Assembly: GCA_002298695.1 (NCBI GenBank)
Contig: DBLB01000033.1
Span: forward strand, 266-16,912
Length of the DNA stretch: 16,647 nucleotides
Reading direction: 5' to 3'
Source: Clostridiales bacterium UBA735
Lineage (GTDB): Bacteria > Bacillota > Clostridia > Oscillospirales > Oscillospiraceae
Within the stretch, counting starts at the first letter, position 1. Every line of letters begins with the position of its first letter. The notes beneath the pieces are model-generated. The model had not been told where the DNA came from. It saw only the letters and a list, made by a program, of their open reading frames with translations, and made no database searches. Below, in pieces: positions 1 to 8,123 of the stretch. The position numbers were made by a program, and so were the translations under genes.

Positions 1-1154
1 GTCTTTGCGCCCAGCAGCGCAAAGCTCAGCGTCAGCTCCTGCCCCGGGCCGCCGTGGCCGGTGATGGTGCTGTTGTCGAGAATTTTCGTCGTCGTTTCGC
101 CGGAGGACAGGATCACACACGGCGCCGGGAACGGGTTGCCGTAGGTCTGTACCTCGCGTGCGATCGCCGCGAAAAACGTGCCCGCGTCCTTGCTCTCGCC
201 GTCGAGGAACGAGGAGAGGATGTAGGCCGGAATGCCCATTTCCTCCGCGATCTCCTTCGCATACCGGCAGGAATCGGGCAGCGTATTGATGAGATAATAG
301 GTGTTCTGCGGGAATGCCTTCGGCGTCTCGCCCTCGGGGCCGACATTCATCAGATAATCGACCACCTTTTTCGGCAGCCGTTCGGCCACGTCATAGTCCC
401 GGATGACCTGGCGCGCCTGCTCCAGCGTCGTCTGATCGGGGCCCATCGGCGTGCCGCGGTAGGCAAGATAGGGCTTTGAAATGTCGCCGGTCGCCGGGCT
501 GGCCACGGCGTCGCTGATGCCGAAGCCGATCAGCTCCGCGCCGCGCGCGGCGATCCGCTTGGCCAGCATGCCGCCGTTCATCTGCGAGATATGGCGGCGG
601 ATGGCGTTGATCTCAAAGATGTTCGCGCCGGATTTCAACATGACGTCGGTCACATCGATCTCATCCTGCAAGGTCAGGCCCTCGATCGGGCAGCTCATCA
701 GCGCCGAGCTGCCGCCGGAGATGACTACGATGAACAGATCGTCCGGCGTCGCCTCGTCGACGAGCTTCAGAATTTCCCTGCACGCGCGCAGGCCCTCTTC
801 ATTCGGCAGCGGATGGCCGCCGACAAAGACATCCGTATGACGGAACACGTCTGTCGGCTCGGAGATCTTGACGATCGCGATGCCGCGCGTCAGCCAGTCG
901 CCGAGGATCTCGTCGATGGCCATGGCCATATGGTTGCACGCCTTGCCTGCGCCCAGCAGATAGACATGACGCTTCTTCGCCAGATCCCAGCGCTTTTCGC
1001 CGATGACCAGCTCGCTGCCCTCCATGTGCGCGATGCTCATGATCCGCTCCCGCGCGTCCAGGCGCCGCAGTGTCTTTTCCGTAATGTCCAGAACGATCCG
1101 GCGGCTCTCCGTGTCGCCGTGGCACAAGATTTCTTCCCGGTTTCTGATCTTCAT
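1..1154 (-). CDS. Glycerate 2-kinase, MOFRL/DUF4147 family (3' end off window)
   Basis: The open frame runs off the left edge; 384 codons are visible. It resembles the GckA/TtuD-type kinases that convert D-glycerate and ATP to 2-phosphoglycerate in the cytoplasm. Visible landmarks are GAGKA (about residues 68-72), SGGSSALM (146-153), INAIRRHIS (182-190, matching the family's N-x-VRKHLS), ISDAVASP (213-220) and a C-terminal MOFRL stretch, SSGETTTKI followed by GHGGPGQEL (350-373). Most of a usual 410-450 residue protein is therefore present. I chose the ATG at 1154 because GGGAGGAA lies at optimal distance; the in-frame ATG at 1160 is too close to it. Oddities: the family's GGRNQE reads GGPGQE and its SDVxGD region is altered, so the substrate may not be plain glycerate. 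It is divergently transcribed from the next gene and has its own promoter. Confidence 0.85.
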   Translation of the reverse strand, partial: MKIRNREEILCHGDTESRRIVLDITEKTLRRLDARERIMSIAHMEGSELVIGEKRWDLAKKRHVYLLGAGKACNHMAMAIDEILGDWLTRGIAIVKISEPTDVFRHTDVFVGGHPLPNEEGLRACREILKLVDEATPDDLFIVVISGGSSALMSCPIEGLTLQDEIDVTDVMLKSGANIFEINAIRRHISQMNGGMLAKRIAARGAELIGFGISDAVASPATGDISKPYLAYRGTPMGPDQTTLEQARQVIRDYDVAERLPKKVVDYLMNVGPEGETPKAFPQNTYYLINTLPDSCRYAKEIAEEMGIPAYILSSFLDGESKDAGTFFAAIAREVQTYGNPFPAPCVILSSGETTTKILDNSTITGHGGPGQELTLSFALLGAK

Positions 1155-1275
1155 GTGCATTTCCTCCCGCGTCGGCGCTCCGAGGTCGGCGCGCCGCGTT
1201 CTCGTGATATCAAATATTTGCGCAGGCGATATGCGCCCTGTGCGGCTGCACGCCGTCGCTCCCTGATTATGAACT

Positions 1276-1285
1276 AAATCGTACA
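1276..1285 (+). repeat. AAATCGTACA word, copy 1 (possible operator half-site)
   Basis: This ten-base word recurs exactly at 1443-1452. This copy falls on the predicted transcription start of the glycerate kinase promoter, where a repressor site would act. No regulator gene is present in the window, so operator function is inference. Confidence 0.35.
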
Positions 1286-1290
1286 TAAGC

Positions 1291-1319
1291 ATATTAAAAT
1301 ACATTTTTAGAAAATGCAA
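1291..1319 (-). promoter_or_regulatory. Sigma-A-type promoter for the glycerate kinase gene
   Basis: On the minus strand TTGCAT (1319-1314) is followed by exactly 17 bases and TAATAT (1296-1291), close to the TTGACA/TATAAT consensus and set in AT-rich DNA. Transcription would start near 1284, leaving a leader of about 130 bases. The leader is GC-rich near the start codon, with a GTCGGCGC direct repeat close to the ribosome binding site. The assignment rests on sequence match and position only. Confidence 0.6.
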
Positions 1320-1442
1320 GCGTTTTTCCCGTATTTTTTTGAAAATCTAAATTTTTGTAGAAAGCAACAAAAAGCGCCCGCCATTTTCAGCAATTTACGA
1401 AAAGGAAGATCCAGCTGGTTTCCAGTCCCATAAAGTTGCGCA

Positions 1443-1452
1443 AAATCGTACA
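1443..1452 (+). repeat. AAATCGTACA word, copy 2 (possible operator half-site)
   Basis: This is the second exact copy of the ten-base word, about 135 bases upstream of the rightward OCD-family gene. Its flanks extend it to AAAATCGTACAATC. The reverse complement of that extension shares GATTGTAC with 1578-1585, immediately before the ATG. Confidence 0.35.
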
Positions 1453-1586
1453 ATCTTCCGCAAAAATAGAACTATCGCTTTTTGCCGCATCCCGCTACAC
1501 TGAAAGAAGATCATCTGCTGCGGCTTTCCGCCCCGCGGGGCGCCGCATTCCGGACTAGAATAATGAGAAGAAGGAGCGATTGTACT

Positions 1587-2705
1587 ATGGATACACGCAT
1601 TGATTTTCTGTACCTGTCTGAGCCGGACACGATCGCAGCCGGCGTAAACGACGCGGCGCGCTGCGTCGACACCTGCGCCGAAGTGTTCGGCCTGCTGGCC
1701 AAGGGCGATTACCTGATGGGCAGCAGCAACCACAACAGCCACGGCATGGGCATTATCTTCCCGAAGGAGACCCCGTTCCCCAACATGCCTGTCGCCGGCC
1801 CCGACCGCCGCTTCTTCGCCATGCCTGCCTACCTCGGAGGCCGCTTTGACGTGTGCGGCAACAAGTGGTACGGTTCCAACGCTGCAAACACCTCCAAGGG
1901 CCTGCCGCGCTCGATCCTGACGCTTGTTCTCAATGACAAGGACACCGGCGCACCGCTGGCCTTCATGTCCGCCAACCTGCTCAGCGCCGCCCGCACGGGC
2001 GCTGTGCCCGCCTGCGCTGCGCGCCACCTGGCCCGCAAGAACTCCGAAACTGCCGCCATCATCGGCTGCGGCCCGATCAACAAGTCCTGCTTCCGCAACA
2101 TCATGACGCAGATGCCCGGCGTGAAGAAGGTCTGGTGTTTCGACCTGTTCCTGGAGAAGGCGCAGGCCTGCGCCGACTGGGCTGCCGAGACATTCGGCAT
2201 CGAGGGCAAGGCCACGGACGATTTGCAGGAGGCGCTGCGCGACGCCGATTTCGTCACCGTCGCCGCCTCCCGCCTGAAGCCGCTGTACATCGACAATGCC
2301 TGGCTGAAGAAGGGCACGACTGTTCTGCTGACCGGCCCGGCAACCGGCGATGAGGCGTTCTGGCTGAACAACAAGATCGTGCTCGACCATGTCGGCCTGC
2401 ACGAGAACTACGTGGCCGAAGCCATTGCCTCCGGCGACAAGGAAGGCTATTACAAGGGCGTCATCGGCGGCCCGATCTACCACCTGATCGACGAAGGCAA
2501 ACTGCCCGCTCTGAAGGACTTTACGTCTCTCGGCCAGATCATCAACGGCGACAAAGACGGCCGTACCAGCGACGATGACACCTATATCTTCGTGGCCTGC
2601 GGCATGGCCGTGTTTGATGTGGCATGGGGTTATGACATCTATCAGAACGCCCTCAAGAACGGCATCGGCCAGAAGCTCAACCTCTGGGAGACGCCCGCGC
2701 TCTAA
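1587..2705 (+). CDS. Ornithine cyclodeaminase / mu-crystallin family protein
   Basis: A 372-residue cytoplasmic NAD(P)-binding protein. The start is ATG 1587, with AAGGAG at 1571-1576; the frame is open further upstream but has no other good ribosome binding site. Family landmarks are GNKW (91-94; the Lys matches the conserved active-site lysine), SAARTGAVPACAARHLA (133-149), the Rossmann loop AAIIGCGPINK (156-166) and a C-terminal FVACGMAVFDVAWGYD (335-350) matching the family's final glycine/aspartate block. Members include ornithine cyclodeaminase, alanine and other imino-acid dehydrogenases and ketimine reductases. It is longer than the usual 320-350 residues. I recall close clostridial relatives named 'tyramine oxidase subunit B', which says little about function. 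It lies convergent to the main operon and divergent from the kinase, so it is probably a single-gene unit. The family is secure; the substrate is not known. Confidence 0.85.
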   Translation: MDTRIDFLYLSEPDTIAAGVNDAARCVDTCAEVFGLLAKGDYLMGSSNHNSHGMGIIFPKETPFPNMPVAGPDRRFFAMPAYLGGRFDVCGNKWYGSNAANTSKGLPRSILTLVLNDKDTGAPLAFMSANLLSAARTGAVPACAARHLARKNSETAAIIGCGPINKSCFRNIMTQMPGVKKVWCFDLFLEKAQACADWAAETFGIEGKATDDLQEALRDADFVTVAASRLKPLYIDNAWLKKGTTVLLTGPATGDEAFWLNNKIVLDHVGLHENYVAEAIASGDKEGYYKGVIGGPIYHLIDEGKLPALKDFTSLGQIINGDKDGRTSDDDTYIFVACGMAVFDVAWGYDIYQNALKNGIGQKLNLWETPAL

Positions 2706-2714
2706 GGAACCTCT

Positions 2715-2894
2715 GAATCCCGCCTTTCACGGGGCGGATTCGCCCTGTGCTTCTCCATTCGATTTCTCATCAAAACGGCAGGCCCCGGAATCATCTGATT
2801 CCGGGGTCTGCTGTCGTCGCGGCAAAAAAGTCGTTTCGCCCGTCTGTATCCAATAGATTATTTTGCGCCGCCCGTCCTTCCGGACGGGCGGCGC
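2715..2894. terminator. Convergent 3' region with three inverted repeats
   Basis: The gap between the convergent genes holds an imperfect hairpin at 2715-2741, a palindrome at 2783-2806 (CCCCGGAATCA / TGATTCCGGGG, two-base centre) and a perfect 13-bp stem with a TTCC loop at 2865-2894 (GCGCCGCCCGTCC / GGACGGGCGGCGC). The last is the best terminator candidate: on the plus strand it is followed by TTT, but none of the three has a full T-run in either direction. Position between two gene ends supports a shared termination or 3'-end role. Confidence 0.5.
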
Positions 2895-2924
2895 TTTGCC
2901 GAGGAAAGGGTGTGGGGTGGTGTC

Positions 2925-4889
2925 TCACAGAATCCGGGATTCCATGGTCAATACTGCATCATATGCCGTGCGCGTGGCGTTGCGGATATTCTTGACGCTG
3001 CAGGCGTCGCCGATCACATAGGTATTCATCGGGTCGGCCTCGTACAGCTCGTTTGCAAGCTTGTTTTCGGACTTCAGGCCGAGCGCGATCACAACGTCGT
3101 CGCACTCCATCAGCACATCCTCGCCGTTCCGCTCGACGATGACGCCGCAGTCGGTGAACTCCTTGATCCTGCTGTAGCCCTGAAGCTTCAGGCCGGAGCG
3201 GCGGACTTCCTTGAACAGCGCGTCGTAGGCGAACATGAACAGGTTGTCGCAGAACTTTTCGGTCGGGATCATATCGATGACCGTGACGTCCTTGCCCTGG
3301 TCGGCAATATCCACGCCGGATTCCACGCCGGACAGGCCGCCGCCGCAGATGATGACCTTCTGGCCGATTGCTTCTTCGCCGTGCTCCACCGCGGCGAGCA
3401 TATGGACGTTCTTGCCGTCGATGCCCTTGATGCGCGGGCGGATGTAATTGGAACCGGTGGCGACAAAGACGGCATCCGGCTTGAGCTCTGCGATCAGTTC
3501 CTTCGTCGCTTCGGTATTCAGCAGGATCTTTGCGCCGCTCTTTTCCGTGGTGCGGATCATATACGCCAGATAGTCGCGCATCAGGCCCTTGAAGGACACG
3601 GCGCTCGCGTCATGCAGGCGGCCGCCGAGGCGGTCGGACTTTTCGATCAGCGTGACGGAATGGCCGCGGGACGTCAGGGTCTGGACGGCCTGCATACCGG
3701 CCGGGCCTGCGCCGATGACCGCGACGTGCAGCTTCTTCTTCGCCGGCTGAAGCAGGCGTGCCTCCGTCTCATAGCCGAGCTCGGGATTGACCGCGCAGCG
3801 GGCGGGCAGGCCATGGAAGATGCGGCCGCAGCCGTCCATGCACTTCAGGCAGGGACGCACGTCCTCGCTCTTTCCCGCGGCGCCCTTGATGAACAGCTGC
3901 GGTTCTGCCAGCAGCGAGCGGCAGAAGCCGACCACGTCGCAGTGGCCTGCGGCGAGCATTTCTTCCGCGTCCTCCAGATTCCAGACGTTGCCGACGCAGG
4001 TCACGGGGATGTGCAGGCGCTTTTTCAGCTCCGCCGCCGCAGATTCGTTGATGCGGTGCTGCATCGTGTACATCGGAGAAGTATAGCTGCGGCCGTCTTC
4101 ATGGAAGCAGTTGCCGCGGGAGACGTGCGCCAGATCGATGTACGGTTCTGCCGCCTCGAAGAAGCGGAAGCACTCTTCCTCTACAATGCCGCCCTTGATC
4201 ATGTCCGCCGCGCTGGCGCGCAGCTCGATCGGCACATCCTCGCCGACGGCTTCGCGGATGGCGCGGATGAATTCCAGCGGGAAGCGCATCCGGTTTTCCA
4301 GGCTGCCGCCGTACTCGTCGGTGCGGTGGTTGGTCAGCGGAGAGAGCCAGGTGGACAGGAAGGCGTTGTGTCCGCCGTGGATGAAAATGATGTCAAAGCC
4401 GGCCTTGATGGCGCGGCGGCAGGACTCGATCTGGTGCTGGATGAGCCAGTCCATGTCCTCGCGCGTCATCTTGCTGCACGAAGCCGCCTCGAGCGAGGGA
4501 ACCGGGATCTCCTCGGTCATGCCCTCGGAGCCGGCGATACCTTTTGCCGACTGAAGGTCGCCGCGGCCGGAGTGGGACAGCTCATAGGCCAGCTTTGCGC
4601 CGTACTTGTGGACTTCGTCGCACAGCAGGCTGAGGCCGGGAACGTACTTGTCGTCGGTGATGTCAACGTCGGCGAACATGCTCAGCCGCCGATCGGTGTC
4701 GGTGATGCAGCCCATGACGATGATGCCTGCGCCGGAGCGGGCCTGCATGCGGATGAAGTCGATCATGCCCTGCGTCACGCCGCCCTCGGAATCCACCTGG
4801 CAGGGGACGAACGGAGTGAGCTCGATGCGGTTCTTCACAGTAACTTTTCTCAGCTGAAGCGGCTGGAATACATGCGGGAATCTGTTCAT
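2925..4889 (-). CDS. OYE / 2,4-dienoyl-CoA-reductase-like Fe-S flavoprotein, paralog B
   Basis: A 654-residue, three-domain cytoplasmic oxidoreductase of the enoate reductase, FadH, BaiCD and trimethylamine dehydrogenase type. The N-terminal FMN barrel (about 1-340) shows ELSHSGRG (103-110) and HGGHNAFLSTWLSP (171-184), followed by NHRTDEYGG and LENR. Cysteines 347, 350, 354 and 365 match the 4Fe-4S site. An FAD domain starts at VIGAGPAG (391-398) and a second nucleotide-binding fold at CGGGLSGVE (515-523). Such enzymes pass electrons from NAD(P)H through FAD and Fe-S to FMN and reduce an activated C=C bond. ATG 4889 is preceded by GAGGAGGA. It is the last gene of the leftward operon, 27 bases after its tandem paralog and very similar to it in the C-terminal half. 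The reaction class is well supported; the substrate is unknown. Confidence 0.9.
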   Translation of the reverse strand: MNRFPHVFQPLQLRKVTVKNRIELTPFVPCQVDSEGGVTQGMIDFIRMQARSGAGIIVMGCITDTDRRLSMFADVDITDDKYVPGLSLLCDEVHKYGAKLAYELSHSGRGDLQSAKGIAGSEGMTEEIPVPSLEAASCSKMTREDMDWLIQHQIESCRRAIKAGFDIIFIHGGHNAFLSTWLSPLTNHRTDEYGGSLENRMRFPLEFIRAIREAVGEDVPIELRASAADMIKGGIVEEECFRFFEAAEPYIDLAHVSRGNCFHEDGRSYTSPMYTMQHRINESAAAELKKRLHIPVTCVGNVWNLEDAEEMLAAGHCDVVGFCRSLLAEPQLFIKGAAGKSEDVRPCLKCMDGCGRIFHGLPARCAVNPELGYETEARLLQPAKKKLHVAVIGAGPAGMQAVQTLTSRGHSVTLIEKSDRLGGRLHDASAVSFKGLMRDYLAYMIRTTEKSGAKILLNTEATKELIAELKPDAVFVATGSNYIRPRIKGIDGKNVHMLAAVEHGEEAIGQKVIICGGGLSGVESGVDIADQGKDVTVIDMIPTEKFCDNLFMFAYDALFKEVRRSGLKLQGYSRIKEFTDCGVIVERNGEDVLMECDDVVIALGLKSENKLANELYEADPMNTYVIGDACSVKNIRNATRTAYDAVLTMESRIL

Positions 4890-4916
4890 AATGTTCCTCC
4901 TCTATGAATCGTCAGG

Positions 4917-6881
4917 TTATCCTCTGTAATCGAACGCTTCCATGGACAAAACGGCATCGTAGGCGGTTCTGGTGGCGTTGCGGATGTTCTTGACGCTGTA
5001 GGCGTCGCCGATGATGAACGTGTGCATCGGATCCTCGGCATACAGCTCATAGCCCAGCCGGTTCTCCGACTTCAGCCCCAGCGCAATGATGACGTCGTCG
5101 CAGGTCAGCAGCTCTTCCTGCCCGTTGTGGTCGACCACGACACCTTCGTCCGTGAAGCGGACGATCTTGCTGTCGCCCTGGAACTTGACGCCGGAGCGCT
5201 CGACCTCGTGCATCAGCGCCTCATAGGCAAAGTCGAACAGGCTGATGCAGAACGCCTTGGCCGGGATCATATCGATGACGGTCACGTCGTGCCCCTGGCG
5301 GGCCAGATCCACGCCGGACTCCACACCGGACAGGCCGCCGCCGCAGATGACGATCTTTTTGCCGATGGACTGCTTCCCGTTCTCAACGTCGCGGAGCATG
5401 TGGACATTTTTGCCGTCAATGCCCTCGATCCGTGGGCGGATGAAGTTGGAGCCGGTCGCCACAAAGACGGCGTCGGGCTTCTCCGCGGCGATCCGCTCTT
5501 TGGTCGCCTCGGTGTTCAGAAGGATCTTTGCGCCGCTCTTCTCCGTCGTATGGATCATGTAGCGCGTGTAGTCCCGCAGCAGATTCTTGAACGAGACTGC
5601 GCCGGCATCGTGCAGCAGTCCGCCCAGACGGTCGGACTTTTCAAACAGCGTGACCTCGTGACCGCGGGCGCGCAGCGTCTGTGCTGCCTGCATGCCGGCA
5701 ACGCCGCCTCCGACGACGACGGCCTTCATGCTGTACTTCGCGGGCTGCTGCAAACGAACCTCTGTCTCATAGCCGAGCTCGGGGTTGACGGCACAGCGGC
5801 TGGGCAGGCCGTGGAAAATGCGGCCGCAGCCGTCCATGCACTTCAGGCAGGGGCGCACGTCCTCTTCGTGCCCCGCAGCGGACTTGTGGATCAGGTTCGG
5901 GTCGGCCAGCAGCGAGCGGCAGAATCCGACCACGTCGGCCTGCCCGCGTGCAAGCACGTCCTCGGCGTCCTGCAGCGTCCAGACATTGCCGACCAGCACA
6001 ACCGGAATGTTCAGGATCTGCTTTGCCATTTCCGTGTATTTCACGTTTTGCAGGTGCTCCATGGTGTACATCGGAGACGTGCAGACGCGGGAATCATAGT
6101 GGAAGACGTTTCCCATCGAGAAATGGGCCATGTCGATGATCTCTTCGATCATGGAAAGATAGGTGATGCACTCGCGCATGGTCGCGCCGCCGGGCGTGCG
6201 CTCCTCGGCGGAGACGCGCACCTCGATCGGCACATCGGGGCCGATGGCCTCGCGCAGCGCCTTGGCCACCTCGATCGGATAGCGCAGCCGGTTTTCCAGC
6301 GTGCCGCCGTATTCATCGGTGCGGTGGTTCGTATTCGGCGACATGAACGCGCCGAGCAGGTTGTTGTGGCCAACGTGCAGGAATATCTCGTCGAAGCCGG
6401 CCTTGAGCGCGCGCTTGCTGGTGGTGACGAACTGTTCCTTCATCCAGTCCATGTCCTCGCGCGTCATATCGTTGCAGATGGACTCGATCGGCGGAATGTC
6501 GTTCGAACCGTCGGACTGCTCCTTCACCAGCGGGCCGAAGGAGGGGATCCAGCCGCGGCCGGAATGGCAGACCTCGTAGGAGATCTTTGCGCCGTACTTG
6601 TGCGCCTCATCGGCAACCAGACTCAGGCCGGGGACGAATTTGTCCTCCAGAAAGTCCAGGTCGGCATGACAGCACATCCTGCGGTCCGGGTCGACGATGG
6701 AACCCATGACGATGTTGCAGACGCCGGTTCTGGCCTGCATGCGGACAAAGTCCAGCATATCCTGCGTCGGGCAGCCCTCGGAGTCGACAAGGCACGGAAC
6801 AAACGGCGTGAACATCAGCCGGTTTTTCAGCGTCATCTTTCTCAGCTGCAGGGGTTGGAATACGTGGGTATACTTTGCCAT
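4917..6881 (-). CDS. OYE / 2,4-dienoyl-CoA-reductase-like Fe-S flavoprotein, paralog A
   Basis: Also 654 residues with the same architecture as the next gene. The FMN barrel carries EVCHSGRG (103-110) and HVGHNNLLGAFMSP (169-182), with NHRTDEYGG and LENR conserved. Fe-S cysteines are at 345, 348, 352 and 363. The FAD loop is VVGGGVAG (389-396) and the second Rossmann loop CGGGLSGVE (513-521). ATG 6881 is preceded by AAAGGAG at good spacing. It differs from paralog B mainly in the barrel: residues 111-139, the segment after HxxHN, and the region around 225-240. The Fe-S, FAD and NAD parts are nearly the same, so the pair probably shares electron chemistry but recognises different substrates or different intermediates of one route. 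A single hetero-oligomeric enzyme is possible. It follows the glycerol-dehydrogenase-like gene after a 132-base gap. Confidence 0.9.
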   Translation of the reverse strand: MAKYTHVFQPLQLRKMTLKNRLMFTPFVPCLVDSEGCPTQDMLDFVRMQARTGVCNIVMGSIVDPDRRMCCHADLDFLEDKFVPGLSLVADEAHKYGAKISYEVCHSGRGWIPSFGPLVKEQSDGSNDIPPIESICNDMTREDMDWMKEQFVTTSKRALKAGFDEIFLHVGHNNLLGAFMSPNTNHRTDEYGGTLENRLRYPIEVAKALREAIGPDVPIEVRVSAEERTPGGATMRECITYLSMIEEIIDMAHFSMGNVFHYDSRVCTSPMYTMEHLQNVKYTEMAKQILNIPVVLVGNVWTLQDAEDVLARGQADVVGFCRSLLADPNLIHKSAAGHEEDVRPCLKCMDGCGRIFHGLPSRCAVNPELGYETEVRLQQPAKYSMKAVVVGGGVAGMQAAQTLRARGHEVTLFEKSDRLGGLLHDAGAVSFKNLLRDYTRYMIHTTEKSGAKILLNTEATKERIAAEKPDAVFVATGSNFIRPRIEGIDGKNVHMLRDVENGKQSIGKKIVICGGGLSGVESGVDLARQGHDVTVIDMIPAKAFCISLFDFAYEALMHEVERSGVKFQGDSKIVRFTDEGVVVDHNGQEELLTCDDVIIALGLKSENRLGYELYAEDPMHTFIIGDAYSVKNIRNATRTAYDAVLSMEAFDYRG

Positions 6882-6962
6882 AAGTACGCTCCTTTCTGTG
6901 TACAGCGGTATAAAGTTGGGGGGAATTCAAATTTTATCGGTTTTTTGCGCGCACGAACCTCT

Positions 6963-6991
6963 GGGCAGAATCAAATCCGGGGATCCTGCCC
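6963..6991 (-). other. Intercistronic stem-loop before the flavoprotein pair
   Basis: On the minus strand GGGCAGGATC pairs with GATTCTGCCC over 10 positions with one G-T wobble, around a nine-base loop. No T-run follows in the direction of transcription, so it is not a standard terminator. It sits in the 132-base gap between the dehydrogenase stop and the flavoprotein start and could mark a processing site or a partial stop. I found no clear promoter in the rest of the gap. Confidence 0.4.
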
Positions 6992-7013
6992 GAAAAGGTT
7001 TCCTGTGAGATAC

Positions 7014-8120
7014 TCAGATCAGCCGGCCGCCCGCCAGATACATCCGGCCAATGGCGTCTGCCGTCTTGTAGGCCGCGGCGAGTTTTTCCCGCGTCACCGC
7101 AAACGGGTGGTTGATCGGGCGCTGCATCATCGAATCGGCCATCAGCCCCATCTCCTCGTCCGTCACATCGCGCAGGCCGATCTGCTCGAACGTGACCGGC
7201 AGACCGACGTCGGTACAGAAGCGATAGACCTCGTCGAGCTGCTCGGAGGAGCTGCCCTCCAGCACCAGCTGGCAGCAGCAGGAGAACGCGACGCCCTCGC
7301 CGTGCAGCGCATGCTCGGTGTAGCGCGGCAGCGCCATTGCGCCGAAGAAGAACGCATGGTCGGTCGCGCTGCCGTTGTTTTCGAAGCCCATCCCGCTCAT
7401 CAGCGTATTGACCTCGACGATCGTATTGAACGCGTCCGTCACGGCTTTCTGCTCCGAGGCGATCTTCGCCTGCCGGCCATAGCGCATCAGCAGGTCATAG
7501 GACAGCTTCGCGATGGCCAGCGACGTCTGCGTATAGAGGCCGCCGAAATAGTTCTCCTTATAGCCCGCCGCAGCGACCCGCGCGCCCAGATATGTGGACA
7601 GTGCGTCTCCCATGCCGGCCACGAGGAAGCGCGTCGGCGCGTTGACAATGATTTTCGTATCGACCAGGACGACGGCCGGGCTGGCATTCAGATAGACGCA
7701 GTCCACGACCTCCGTGCCGGCGTCGTTGTAGATCAGCGCTGTGGAACTGGTCGCCGCGTCGCTGGCTGCGATGGTCGGCACAATGACGACCGGCACATGC
7801 AGCGCCTCTGCCGCCGCCTTCGCCGTATCATGCACCTTGCCGCCGCCGAGGCCGATCACCGCGCACGCCTGCATGGCGCGTCCATGCCGCACCATTTTTT
7901 CCACCTCGGCCGCCGAGCTCTCGCCGCCGAATTCGGCGAACTCCAGCCGGCAGTCCGGCGCAAAGGACGCTTCCACGTCCGCCCGCAGAGACGCCAGTCT
8001 CCGCGGGCTTCCGATGACGAGAAATGCCTTGCCCATGTAGGCCACATGCCGGCCCAGATCCTTCAGAACACCGTAGCCCTGAATATAGCGGCCGCAGGAG
8101 CCGAAAATCTGCTGTTCCAT
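7014..8120 (-). CDS. Glycerol dehydrogenase-like metal-dependent alcohol dehydrogenase
   Basis: A 368-residue group III (iron-type) alcohol dehydrogenase closest in pattern to GldA, which oxidises glycerol to dihydroxyacetone with NAD. Landmarks are the NAD loop GLGGGKVHDTAKA (90-102), VPTIAASDAATSS (114-126) and the metal-ligand sequences RFLVAGMGDALS (Asp172), ATDHAFF (His255) and LHGEGVAFS (His273). These positions match the known GldA ligands almost residue for residue. Residues 1-160 form the nucleotide-binding half and the rest the helical metal-binding half. ATG 8120 lies only 3 bases after the permease stop, indicating translational coupling to the importer. The true substrate could be glycerol, another short polyol or a hydroxyketone. 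Family is secure; naming it gldA would overstate what can be seen. Confidence 0.88.
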   Translation of the reverse strand: MEQQIFGSCGRYIQGYGVLKDLGRHVAYMGKAFLVIGSPRRLASLRADVEASFAPDCRLEFAEFGGESSAAEVEKMVRHGRAMQACAVIGLGGGKVHDTAKAAAEALHVPVVIVPTIAASDAATSSTALIYNDAGTEVVDCVYLNASPAVVLVDTKIIVNAPTRFLVAGMGDALSTYLGARVAAAGYKENYFGGLYTQTSLAIAKLSYDLLMRYGRQAKIASEQKAVTDAFNTIVEVNTLMSGMGFENNGSATDHAFFFGAMALPRYTEHALHGEGVAFSCCCQLVLEGSSSEQLDEVYRFCTDVGLPVTFEQIGLRDVTDEEMGLMADSMMQRPINHPFAVTREKLAAAYKTADAIGRMYLAGGRLI

Positions 8121-8123
8121 GGC

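Larger units (their letters stand above)
1161..1586. other. Divergent intergenic region between glycerate kinase and OCD-family gene
   Basis: This stretch of about 425 bases holds no convincing gene. It contains the kinase promoter, a markedly AT-rich core (about 1265-1400) and two exact copies of AAATCGTACA (1276-1285 and 1443-1452). A related GATTGTAC lies at 1578-1585, in the spacer between the ribosome binding site and start codon of the rightward gene. I could not find a convincing -35/-10 pair for the rightward gene. The short open frames here lack ribosome binding sites and look spurious. Confidence 0.6.

Noticed and set aside
1314..1329. Possible catabolite-repression (cre) site, TGCAAGCG near the kinase -35 box
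   Set aside because: Only the left half fits the cre consensus; the right half (TTTTTCCC) lacks the conserved C and the palindrome.
2910..4907. 665-codon plus-strand frame opposite flavoprotein B
   Set aside because: It is an antisense shadow with the same His/Asp/Ala/Val-rich composition, and the minus-strand gene is unmistakable.
6882..7013. Internal promoter ahead of the flavoprotein pair
   Set aside because: AT-rich pieces such as GATAAAAT and TTTATACC exist, but no -35 element lies at a suitable 16-18 base spacing.
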